Source: Melioribacteraceae bacterium (lineage in GTDB: Bacteria > Bacteroidota > Ignavibacteria > Ignavibacteriales > Melioribacteraceae). Taken from it: a DNA stretch of 12,040 nucleotides. Position 1 is the first letter of the stretch. Each line of letters begins with the position of its first letter. The notes beneath the pieces were generated by a model. It searched no databases and was not told where the DNA came from. It was given only the letters and a program-made list of their open reading frames with translations. This document shows, piece by piece, positions 1 to 8,129 of this stretch. The translations under genes and the position numbers were made by a program. The stretch is taken from the NCBI GenBank assembly GCA_027858595.1, contig JAQICK010000036.1:1-12040 (forward strand), given 5' to 3'.

Positions 1-1728
1 ACTATGGTGGGTAAGTTTAATCATCCAGGCGTTTATGTTGATGGAGTTGGTGCGGGTAAGTTAGATTATCTCGATTTCGTTGATTCTGTTGATGAAAATA
101 TGTCGGCGGATAGGTTGCTAATAAACAAAGTTAACACTTCAATTGGTATTACAATGACTCGTAAAATTTATGCTTACAGTCAACAAAACCACGACAACTA
201 TTTTGTTTACGATTACGTTTTGGAAAATACAGGAATCGTTAATAGTGATGGAGATGTAATAGAAAAAACTTTAGAAGATTTAGTATTCTTTTTAATGTAT
301 CGTTATGCACCTGTTCGTGAATCTGGTCCAAATGGTTTTGGTTGGCTTCCTCAGAGTAGTTCATGGGGACATACAACTATAAATCATTCAATTTACACAC
401 ATCCTATTACTAATGTTCCTTTTCGAGCAAGTTATTCTTGGTTAGGAAAACATTCACAATCTGGTTATGATAATATTGGCGGTGCTGATATTGGTGGTGG
501 TGCAAGCGTAGGAGATGGACATTTAGGTTCTGCACAAATAGTTGGTACGGTTGTATTACATGCTGATACATCTCCAACTGATAAAACTGATGATATTGGC
601 CAACCTTCTACAACTGATGTTGTAGATTCTGACGGGCCAATAACTTTTAATAATGACCAGTTTAATTCAGCCCAAATGGCAAATGAATATAGGGCCATGA
701 CTGCTGGGCGTCCTGCTGAAACACACGCAGAGTTAGTCGGAGATGGTTTTGCTGATAGTTATGCAGCATCTGCTGGAGGTTATTCGCAAAGCAATGGATT
801 TGGACCCTACACATTAGCTCATGGCGAAAGTATTCATATTGTTATTGCAGAAGGCGTTGGTGGATTAAATAGAGAGATGCAGTATAAAATTGGTGATCAA
901 TGGATTAATGAAAAAACTCCTTACATTTTTCCTGAAGATTATACTCCTGTGAATGATAATGATAAAAATGAATTTAAAAATGCTTGGGTTTTTACTGGAA
1001 TTGATTCATTGGTGCAAGCATTTGATAGGGCTACTGCTACGTATAATGATAGTTTGAAAGTTGCTTCACCTCCTCTTCCTCCAGCTGAATTTCAAGTTAA
1101 TTCATTAGGAAATAGAATTGAGTTAAAATGGACAAGTGAATCAGAAGATAATCCAAATTTTTCTGGTTATAGAGTGTATCGTTCAATTCATACACCTGAT
1201 ACAACTTTTGAGATGAGAGAGAATTTAAAACCAGCAGATTTAACTATGGAAGGAAAGTATTATGTTTTCAATGATACTTCTTTAAGTCGTGGATTTGATT
1301 ATTACTATTATATTACTGCTTATGATGATGGTTCAACAAATGATATAACTACAGGCCTCCCATTGGAAAGTAGTAAGTTTTATACTATGACAGTTGAACC
1401 CGCACGTTTAAAAAGATTACCTGGTGAAAGTCTTGCTGATATTAGAGTAGTTCCAAACCCTTTTAATATCAGATCAAGAGAATTGCAGTTTGGAATTAGT
1501 GGTCCCGATAGAATTATGTTTTATGATATTCCTGGAATATGTACAATAAAAATTTACACCGAACGTGGTGATTTAATAGAAACTATTGAACACGATGATG
1601 GAAGTGGCGATGCATCTTGGAACTCTATTACACAGTACAGGCAAGTGGTTGTGAGTGGAGTTTATATAGCTGTAATTAGAACACCTGAAGGTGAACAAGC
1701 AATTAGAAAATTTGTAATAATAAGGTAA
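1..1728 (+). CDS. Secreted FN3 protein with FlgD-like/T9SS-like C-terminal domain, 5' end cut by window edge
   Basis: The reading frame is open from base 1, so the ATG at position 4 is probably internal. Aligned with the complete paralogue at 4889-6982, that methionine falls near the paralogue's residue 110, so about 110 N-terminal residues, including the signal peptide, lie outside the window. Residues are numbered from that ATG. The body shares landmarks with the paralogue: a 'YSQQNHDNYF' segment (58-67), 'YDNIGG' (155-160), 'TDKTDD' (192-197) and 'GPYTLAHGES' (267-276). A fibronectin type III-like domain lies at about 357-450. A C-terminal domain at about 478-574 starts with 'VVPNPFNIR', contains 'GDLIETIEHDDGSGD', and ends in 'SGVYIAV' and 'AIRKFVIIR'; this resembles a FlgD Ig-like fold and T9SS sorting domains. 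No catalytic motif is seen. The protein is probably secreted or surface-located. The specific function is unknown. It stops 13 bases before the TonB receptor gene, so the two are probably co-transcribed. Confidence 0.85.
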   Translation, partial: TMVGKFNHPGVYVDGVGAGKLDYLDFVDSVDENMSADRLLINKVNTSIGITMTRKIYAYSQQNHDNYFVYDYVLENTGIVNSDGDVIEKTLEDLVFFLMYRYAPVRESGPNGFGWLPQSSSWGHTTINHSIYTHPITNVPFRASYSWLGKHSQSGYDNIGGADIGGGASVGDGHLGSAQIVGTVVLHADTSPTDKTDDIGQPSTTDVVDSDGPITFNNDQFNSAQMANEYRAMTAGRPAETHAELVGDGFADSYAASAGGYSQSNGFGPYTLAHGESIHIVIAEGVGGLNREMQYKIGDQWINEKTPYIFPEDYTPVNDNDKNEFKNAWVFTGIDSLVQAFDRATATYNDSLKVASPPLPPAEFQVNSLGNRIELKWTSESEDNPNFSGYRVYRSIHTPDTTFEMRENLKPADLTMEGKYYVFNDTSLSRGFDYYYYITAYDDGSTNDITTGLPLESSKFYTMTVEPARLKRLPGESLADIRVVPNPFNIRSRELQFGISGPDRIMFYDIPGICTIKIYTERGDLIETIEHDDGSGDASWNSITQYRQVVVSGVYIAVIRTPEGEQAIRKFVIIR

Positions 1729-1741
1729 AATAAATAATACT

Positions 1742-4700
1742 TTGAAAAAGAGAAAAATTTATATTAAAAGAATATTTGCTATTGCTTCTATTATACTTGG
1801 TGTAGCCACAAGTACTTTTGCTAGTACAACTGGTAAAATATCAGGTAAAATTACAGACAGCGAAACGGGAATGCCCTTACCTGGAACTAATATTATTGTT
1901 CATGGCACAAGTATTGGAACAGCATCTGATATTGATGGTAATTATTCAATATTAAATCTCTCACCTGGTAGTTACACACTAAAATTCTCCATGGTAGGCT
2001 TTGCAGATGTCTTTGTTCAAGAAGTGAAAGTTGAAATTGATTTAACAACAAATATTGACGTTCAACTAACTACTGCGTCAATTAATAGTGAAGAAGTTAT
2101 TATTGTTGCTGAACGCCCTATTGTCGCTAGAGATGTTTCTAGTAGCCAGATGAACATTACTGGGAAAAGCATTGAGGCTCTTCCTGTTACTACAGTTGAA
2201 CAAGTTATTTCTTTGCAAGCTGGAGTTCAGCAAAGCAGTAGCGGAATTATTGTCCGTGGCGGTAGTGCTAATCAAACAGTATTTATGGTTGATGGATTTT
2301 CACAAAACGATGAGCGATCTAACCTTCCTTATACAACAGTCAGTTTAAGTTCAGTAAAAGAGATTAAAGTTCAGACAGGAGGTTTTAATGCTGAGTACGG
2401 AAACCTACGTTCTGGTTTAATTAATGTTGTTACAAAAGAAGGTAGCAAAACTAAATATAGTGCTACTGTTAATTTTAGAATTACACCTCCCGCAGCGAAA
2501 CATTTTGGAAATTCAATTTACGACCCTTATTCATATTTTAATCGTCCATACAATGATCCTGATGTTATGTGGGATGGTACAAATAGTGGAGCTTGGGATA
2601 GTTACATGCAACGACAGTATCCACAATTTGAAGGATGGAACTCAGTAAGTGAAAACTCGTTAGATAATGCTGATGAATCAAAACACCTTACTCCCACTGC
2701 TGCAAAACAACTTTACGATTGGGAACACCGTAGAACTGGTGATATTGAAGACCCCGATTACAATGTCGACTTAGGTTTTGGTGGCCCAGTTCCTTTTGTT
2801 AGCGAAATGTTAGGAAATCTTCGTTTCTATTTCTCTTATTTTAATACAAATGAGCAGTTTGTTTATCCTCTTTCAAGAGATGCTTACAAAGAAGATTATG
2901 GACAAATTAAATTTATTTCAAATATATCAAACGGACTTAAGCTAACTGTAAATGGAATGTACGGTGAAATAAATTCTGTTTCATCCTATAATTGGAATCC
3001 ACCAACCGGACAAGTTTTACGCTCTACAAGTGGCGTTGCGGGTATTGTAAATAGAGAAAATCTTTATATGCCTGGCTACTTTAGCCCATCTGATATTTAT
3101 AGAACATCTTTTAGTGCAAAATTAACTCATGTTATTTCGGCTGAAACTTTTTACGATGTTAAAATTCAACATAAAATTAATAGATATAACACATTTGAGT
3201 TGCCTGGAAGAGACACAAGTAAAACTAATGAAATATTTCCAGGATATTTTGTTGATGAAGCCCCTTATGGCTATTGGGGAAATAGTGTTAGTGGTGTTGA
3301 TGGAATGTCTCTCGGTGGCTGGATGAACCTTGGGCGTGATCAAAGTGTAAATTCAACTACCTCAATGAAGCTTGATTACATAAGCCAAATTAATGCAAGT
3401 AATATGGTAAAAGCCGGATTTGAAATTGTTTATAATAATTACGATATAAACACAGGTACTTATAGTCCTTCAATGACAACTTGGACACGGAGCCAAATTT
3501 ACGAATTAACTCCATTTAGATTTTCTGCATATGCTCAAGATAAACTAGAGTATGAAGGTTTTGTAATGAATATTGGTTTGCGTGCTGACTATTCTGCTCC
3601 AAATTCTGATTGGTATCAGTTAACAGATTATGACCAATATCTTCAAGCTGGCTATGGTGGTTCTCTTGAAGAAAATGCCCCAACAGAAAAAGTTTCTGGT
3701 CAATTATATTTGAGTCCACGACTTGGAATATCTCATCCAATTACAACAAATTCAAAACTGTATTTTAATTATGGTCATTTCATGGCAGAACCATCGTCAT
3801 CCTATCGGTTTTTGTTACAACGTGAATCGAACGGAATGGTTAAGTTTATTGGTAATCCATATATGGAACCAGAAAAAACAATTGCTTACGAGTTAGGATT
3901 TTCTCAAAACATTTCCAATCTGTTTTTACTAAATGTAGCGGCGTATTATAAAGATATTACAAATCAACCAGGTTGGATCTTTTATCAGAACAGTAACTCT
4001 TCAGTATCATATAATACTTCTACTAATAATAACTATCAGGATATTAGAGGATTTGAACTTACACTTTCTAAAACTCGTGGTGATTGGGTTAGAGGATTTA
4101 TTAATTATACATACGACGTAAGGACTTCTGGATATTTTGGATTAACTAGTTATTACGAAGACCCAATTAAGCAAAGAGAATACTTAGCAGCAAATCCATA
4201 TCAGTCAAGACCACAGCCACAACCGTATGCTAGATTAAATGTAGAGTTTTTAACTCCTGTAGATTATGGCTCTGAATTTGGTGGAATACATCCACTTGGT
4301 AGTTGGAGTTTTAATGTTCTTGCCGATTGGCGTTCAGGTGCTTATGAAACGTTTAACCCAAATAATATAGCAGGAATTATTGATAACGTGCAATGGGTAG
4401 ATTGGTTAAATATTGATATTCGCTTATCTAAAACTATTGTAATGGATAATTTTAATCTTCAATTTTATCTTGATGTTTCCAACGTACTTAACTTAAAACA
4501 TCTTAGTTCTGCTGGATTTTCCGATAGATTTGATGAACTTGATTACAAAGAATCACTTCACTTCGAGTGGGAAGAAGGTGCAGAAAATGGAAGTGATAAA
4601 CTTGGTGATTATAGAGCACCCGGAGTTGAATATGTAAATATCACATCCGTAGAAAATATAAATAATGTTGTTCAACCAGATTCAAAAACTCTCTATTACG

Positions 4701-4873
4701 ATTCTGAAACAGAAAGATATTTCCAATATGAAAGTAATGGTTGGGAAAAAGCAGATGAATCTTTTGTATATGATGTTATTGCAAATAAAGCATATATAGA
4801 TAATCCAAATATTCAAGCATTTACATTCTTAAATCCTCGCACAATTACGCTTGGAATAAAAATTGATTTTTAG
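1742..4873 (+). CDS. TonB-dependent outer-membrane receptor with N-terminal carboxypeptidase-regulatory-like domain
   Basis: This 1043-residue protein should be a 22-stranded outer-membrane barrel that imports a bound ligand using energy from TonB. Residues 1-27 form a signal peptide (basic start, hydrophobic core, 'TSTFA'). Residues 31-110 are a CarboxypepD-regulatory-like domain ('GKISGKITDSETGMPLPGTN'). A possible TonB box lies near 117-124 ('EEVIIVAE'). The plug spans about 125-235, with 'IIVRGGSANQTVFMVDG' and 'SVKEIKVQTGGFNAEYG'. Barrel signatures include 'GNPYMEPEKTIAYELG' near residue 702, 'VSNVLN' near 912, and a final strand ending in Phe ('PRTITLGIKIDF'). The domain order and size match SusC-like receptors, but no SusD gene is adjacent. 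A TTG start is chosen because it gives the complete signal peptide; the next in-frame Met is well inside the regulatory-like domain. No close Shine-Dalgarno is seen: AAGG lies 16 bases upstream, so translation may be coupled to the previous gene. The substrate cannot be read from the sequence. Confidence 0.93.
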   Translation: MKKRKIYIKRIFAIASIILGVATSTFASTTGKISGKITDSETGMPLPGTNIIVHGTSIGTASDIDGNYSILNLSPGSYTLKFSMVGFADVFVQEVKVEIDLTTNIDVQLTTASINSEEVIIVAERPIVARDVSSSQMNITGKSIEALPVTTVEQVISLQAGVQQSSSGIIVRGGSANQTVFMVDGFSQNDERSNLPYTTVSLSSVKEIKVQTGGFNAEYGNLRSGLINVVTKEGSKTKYSATVNFRITPPAAKHFGNSIYDPYSYFNRPYNDPDVMWDGTNSGAWDSYMQRQYPQFEGWNSVSENSLDNADESKHLTPTAAKQLYDWEHRRTGDIEDPDYNVDLGFGGPVPFVSEMLGNLRFYFSYFNTNEQFVYPLSRDAYKEDYGQIKFISNISNGLKLTVNGMYGEINSVSSYNWNPPTGQVLRSTSGVAGIVNRENLYMPGYFSPSDIYRTSFSAKLTHVISAETFYDVKIQHKINRYNTFELPGRDTSKTNEIFPGYFVDEAPYGYWGNSVSGVDGMSLGGWMNLGRDQSVNSTTSMKLDYISQINASNMVKAGFEIVYNNYDINTGTYSPSMTTWTRSQIYELTPFRFSAYAQDKLEYEGFVMNIGLRADYSAPNSDWYQLTDYDQYLQAGYGGSLEENAPTEKVSGQLYLSPRLGISHPITTNSKLYFNYGHFMAEPSSSYRFLLQRESNGMVKFIGNPYMEPEKTIAYELGFSQNISNLFLLNVAAYYKDITNQPGWIFYQNSNSSVSYNTSTNNNYQDIRGFELTLSKTRGDWVRGFINYTYDVRTSGYFGLTSYYEDPIKQREYLAANPYQSRPQPQPYARLNVEFLTPVDYGSEFGGIHPLGSWSFNVLADWRSGAYETFNPNNIAGIIDNVQWVDWLNIDIRLSKTIVMDNFNLQFYLDVSNVLNLKHLSSAGFSDRFDELDYKESLHFEWEEGAENGSDKLGDYRAPGVEYVNITSVENINNVVQPDSKTLYYDSETERYFQYESNGWEKADESFVYDVIANKAYIDNPNIQAFTFLNPRTITLGIKIDF

Positions 4874-4888
4874 TGGGAAAAATAGATA

Positions 4889-6982
4889 GTGAAAAATAAT
4901 TTAAAGTACATATTGTTTGGAGTGATGGTTGCAAGCCAACTATTTGCACAAGTTCAATCTTCTGATAGAAGATATGTAAGAATTGGTTCGCTCCAAAGTC
5001 ATTTTTCAGCCTATGGTTCAGAGCGTGGTTGGAATAGCTCTTACTACGAAGGAATGAAATGGCCTGCAGATTATCCATATCAAGATAATTCTGTAATTAA
5101 ACGAGCTTGGATTGGCATTAACGATTTTACAGATGCGAAAGGAAAGTATTGGGAGAAGTATGCAACATACTTAGCGGCAGATTATGTTGGCGATGGAATA
5201 TACCCAGTAGTGCTAAATCAAACTGCTAAATTTAAACCTACTACTGTTATTGTTGATGGAAATAGTCTCTACGATTTATACTTAAATGATATTGATGATT
5301 ATGATAATACTATTGTCTCGGATAGAGTAATAACTAATGTTGTAAATACCCATATGGGGCTTACAGTTTCAAGAACAGTTTATGCTTTTAGTCAACAGTA
5401 CCACGAGAACTATTTTATTAAAGTGTTTACTTACACGAATAATGGAAATGTTGATTACGATGATGATATTGAATTGACAACACCAATAAAAGGTTTACGA
5501 ATTGGATGGGGAACACGCTACAGTGCATCTCGTGAAGGTGCAATAAATATTGGTGATGGAACATCTTGGGGAAAACATTTTTGGGTTACAAAACGTGGCG
5601 AAAATTATGCAGCACACCAAAATGATGTTATTGATGAAAGTAATCCTATAGTTGATTGGATTAGGTGTGGCTTTGGCTGGGCTGGGCAATCGGAAATAAA
5701 TGGTTTTAATAATATTGGTGGTCCCGAAAGAACAGTTGATGGGCGGTTAACCGCAATTCAACATGTTGGTTCTGCAATTTTGCATGTAGATAAAAGTGCG
5801 ACTGATAAAACCGATGACCCAAATCAACCTTTAACACTTGGTTGGCATGCAGGTGATACTTATTCTAGTTTAGGAAACTTACAAGATGTAACACCAATGC
5901 TTCAGGTTTACAATATGCTTAGTGGAAACCCTAGTAAAGGTCTTGGTGGAATTGGTCGATTTGATGAAATAAATCTTGGAACTCCAGGAACAACCGATTA
6001 TCTATTAAATAGTGTTGATCCATACACAGTCCATGGTGATGGCGGCGGAACAAATATTTGGGTTAATTATGGTCCATTTGATTTAGCACATGGTGAGAGT
6101 GTTACTATAGTTGAAGTTGAAGCTGTGGCAGGATTAGATAGGGTGGAAGCAGAAAGAATAGGAAAAGATTGGCTAGATGCAACTGGAAGTGAAACATTTA
6201 ATTTGCCAGATGGAAGCACAACAACAAACAAAGATGTTTATAAAAACAGTTGGGTTTATACTGGTAAAGATTCAATTATGCAAACCTTTGGAAGAGCAAA
6301 AAGAAATTTTGATTCTGGATATGAAATTCCAAAAGTGCCAGAACCACCAGCATTGTTTGAGGTTAAATCGCAAGGTGATAAAATTAATTTAACTTGGCAA
6401 GCCTCTGCATCAGAATCGGAATCAAATTTTAAAGGGTATAAAATATATAGAGCCATTGGTAAATCTGACACAACATATCAAGAAATATATACTGCTCCAG
6501 TGGGTGAGTATGAGTATAATGATACTTCTGCATCTCGCGGATTTTCATATTACTATTACATTGTGTCTTTAACCGATGGAAGCAAAAACACATCTGGTGC
6601 TACAAATCCAACGGGTGAGTTAATTAGTAGTAGGTTTTATACAAAAACAACGCAACCAGCATTTTTGCGAAGAAAGCCTGGACCCAGTTTAGAAGCAATA
6701 CGTGTGGTACCAAATCCATTTAATATTAGGGCTCGCGAATTACAATTTACGGGTGAGCCAGATAAAATTATGTTTTTAGATATACCAGGTTACTGTACAA
6801 TTAAAATTTTTACAGAACGTGGCGATTTAATTGAAGAAATAAATCACGATAACGGAAGTGGTGATGAAACTTGGAATTCCGTAACATCTTCTCGACAAGT
6901 TGTAACAAGTGGTGTTTATATAGCCGTTTTTACAACTCCAGAAGGAGAAAGAGCAATTAGAAAATTTGTTATTATCCGCTAG
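4889..6982 (+). CDS. Secreted FN3 protein with FlgD-like/T9SS-like C-terminal domain (full-length paralogue of the first gene)
   Basis: This 697-residue protein starts at GTG, with a weak GGGA ten bases upstream. The start is supported by a signal peptide at 1-20 ('LFGVMVASQLFA', cleavage before QVQS). The large central region (about 25-475) matches no family I can name. It is shared with the gene at the left edge: 'YAFSQQYHENYF' (165-176), 'FNNIGG' (273-278), 'ATDKTDD' (304-310) and 'GPFDLAHGES' (395-404). A fibronectin type III-like domain occupies about 481-580. A C-terminal domain (about 603-697) begins 'IRVVPNPFNIRARELQF' and ends 'AIRKFVIIR', almost the same end as the paralogue. It resembles FlgD Ig-like and T9SS-type C-terminal domains, which suggests surface export, though it is not the canonical type A form. 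Position directly after the receptor (15-base gap) suggests a surface partner of that receptor. This is inference; no enzymatic motif is visible. Synonymous-site differences show the duplication is old. Confidence 0.9.
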   Translation: MKNNLKYILFGVMVASQLFAQVQSSDRRYVRIGSLQSHFSAYGSERGWNSSYYEGMKWPADYPYQDNSVIKRAWIGINDFTDAKGKYWEKYATYLAADYVGDGIYPVVLNQTAKFKPTTVIVDGNSLYDLYLNDIDDYDNTIVSDRVITNVVNTHMGLTVSRTVYAFSQQYHENYFIKVFTYTNNGNVDYDDDIELTTPIKGLRIGWGTRYSASREGAINIGDGTSWGKHFWVTKRGENYAAHQNDVIDESNPIVDWIRCGFGWAGQSEINGFNNIGGPERTVDGRLTAIQHVGSAILHVDKSATDKTDDPNQPLTLGWHAGDTYSSLGNLQDVTPMLQVYNMLSGNPSKGLGGIGRFDEINLGTPGTTDYLLNSVDPYTVHGDGGGTNIWVNYGPFDLAHGESVTIVEVEAVAGLDRVEAERIGKDWLDATGSETFNLPDGSTTTNKDVYKNSWVYTGKDSIMQTFGRAKRNFDSGYEIPKVPEPPALFEVKSQGDKINLTWQASASESESNFKGYKIYRAIGKSDTTYQEIYTAPVGEYEYNDTSASRGFSYYYYIVSLTDGSKNTSGATNPTGELISSRFYTKTTQPAFLRRKPGPSLEAIRVVPNPFNIRARELQFTGEPDKIMFLDIPGYCTIKIFTERGDLIEEINHDNGSGDETWNSVTSSRQVVTSGVYIAVFTTPEGERAIRKFVIIR

Positions 6983-6997
6983 GAGAATAAAATTCTT

Positions 6998-7002
6998 AGG
7001 AG
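6998..7002 (+). promoter_or_regulatory. Ribosome binding site AGGAG for the PorV/PorQ-like gene
   Basis: AGGAG lies six bases before the ATG at 7009 and fixes that start. A second AGGAG at 6981-6985 overlaps the end of the preceding gene but is too far upstream to serve this ATG. This site is much stronger than those of the two preceding genes. Confidence 0.75.
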
Positions 7003-7008
7003 CATAAA

Positions 7009-8073
7009 ATGTTAAACAAAGTGAAATCCCGTTTTTTGTCGGGGAAAAACATTATTACCAATGTATTAACCGGAATACTCTTATTTGTCTTTTTGGTAAG
7101 TTCAAATACATTTGGACAAGATAATCAGAAACTGGCACAGACTGGATTTCAATTCCTAACTGTAGGCACAAATGCACGCTCGGCAGCTTTGGGCGAAGCA
7201 TTTACAACTCAAGATGGAACTGCAATTGCAATGTTTCATAACCCTGCTGGGTTATCTCGGATGACAGGCACTACAGATGTTAGTGTTAGTCAGATGACTT
7301 GGATTGCAGATATTAATTATTACTCAGGAGCAGTTTCATTAAACCTTGATTCTTACGGTGTAATTGGCTTCAGTTTTAATTATATCGATTATGGTGAATT
7401 CCTTTGGACTAGAGTTGATCCAACATCTGAAAAAGGTTATTCTGATATTTTGGATTGGGGAATGCCAACTTCATATATGGCAGGAATAAGTTACGGTAAA
7501 GAACTTTCGGATAAGTTTGCAGTTGGTGGAACTGTTAAATTTGCTAGCCAGAATCTTGGAAGCAGTTACGTTCCTACTGAAATTATAGAGCTAGAAGATG
7601 GACGAGATTCAGTAGTTTCAGGAACACAAGAATACATTAAAGGAGTTCTCGCTTTCGATTTTGGAACAATTTACAAAACTGGATTCAAGAGTTTAGCTTT
7701 TGGTATGTCAATTAGAAATTTTGCAAGTGAGCAAAAATACGAAAAAGAGAGTTTCCAACTTCCGCTAATGTTCAGAATTGGTATTTCAATGAACTTAATG
7801 GATTTCTTCGAATCTATTAATGATATTAATAAATTCCAATTATCAATTGATGCTGTACATCCACGCTCATTTCCAGAATATATTGCAATTGGTGGAGAGT
7901 ATATATTTGACGAGATGTTATTTTTAAGGCTTGGTTATATTTCATCGCAAAGTGATTATAGCTATTCTTTAGGAGCTGGAATTAATTATTCAGGAGTTTC
8001 AGTAAATTATTCGTACACACCATTTGATACATTTAACGACGTTAGCCGATTTACGGTAGGATTCGCATTTTAA
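7009..8073 (+). CDS. PorV/PorQ-family outer-membrane beta-barrel protein
   Basis: The 354-residue protein has a long signal peptide (about 1-36: basic start, hydrophobic 'VLTGILLFVFLVSS', then 'NTFGQ'). The hallmark of the PorV/PorQ (UPF0164-like) family follows at about 44-85: 'TGFQFLTVGTNARSAALGEA', then 'TAIAMFHNPAGLS'. The rest alternates short beta-strands, including 'GVIGFSFNYIDYG' and 'LFLRLGYISSQSDYSYSLGA', and ends in phenylalanine as outer-membrane barrels do. In T9SS, PorV is a shuttle that binds cargo C-terminal domains after outer-membrane passage and delivers them to the attachment complex. Family members in Ignavibacteria-type genomes are often multiple, and not all are the true PorV. 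Its place between C-terminal-domain proteins fits a dedicated delivery role, but an unrelated FadL-like transport role is also possible. The gene begins 26 bases after its upstream neighbour. Confidence 0.85.
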   Translation: MLNKVKSRFLSGKNIITNVLTGILLFVFLVSSNTFGQDNQKLAQTGFQFLTVGTNARSAALGEAFTTQDGTAIAMFHNPAGLSRMTGTTDVSVSQMTWIADINYYSGAVSLNLDSYGVIGFSFNYIDYGEFLWTRVDPTSEKGYSDILDWGMPTSYMAGISYGKELSDKFAVGGTVKFASQNLGSSYVPTEIIELEDGRDSVVSGTQEYIKGVLAFDFGTIYKTGFKSLAFGMSIRNFASEQKYEKESFQLPLMFRIGISMNLMDFFESINDINKFQLSIDAVHPRSFPEYIAIGGEYIFDEMLFLRLGYISSQSDYSYSLGAGINYSGVSVNYSYTPFDTFNDVSRFTVGFAF

Positions 8074-8116
8074 GCAAATTGAAAAAGATAAAGAAATTTG
8101 AAATAAAAGATACTTC

Positions 8117-8122
8117 AAGGAG
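8117..8122 (+). promoter_or_regulatory. Ribosome binding site AAGGAG that decides the lipoprotein start
   Basis: AAGGAG sits seven bases before the ATG at 8130. The same frame also offers an upstream TTG at 8079. That TTG has no purine-rich site and would place 17 charged residues before the signal peptide. The site therefore favours 8130. Confidence 0.75.
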
Positions 8123-8129
8123 AGATATA

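Noticed and set aside
465..698. Minus-strand open frame within the first gene
   Set aside because: It is antisense to a region conserved with the paralogue at protein level and shows no family resemblance.
4889..6982. Possible SusD-type partner lipoprotein
   Set aside because: It has no lipobox cysteine after the signal peptide, no helical TPR-like SusD pattern, and a beta-rich FN3 plus C-terminal domain layout instead.
1..6982. Recent duplication or recombination between the two FN3 genes
   Set aside because: Even the best conserved 3' ends differ at many synonymous positions and the central regions differ in length, so the duplication is old.
8079..8129. In-frame TTG extension of the lipoprotein gene, adding 17 residues
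   Set aside because: There is no purine-rich site before the TTG, and the added residues would put a charged tail before the signal peptide. AAGGAG lies seven bases before the ATG at 8130.
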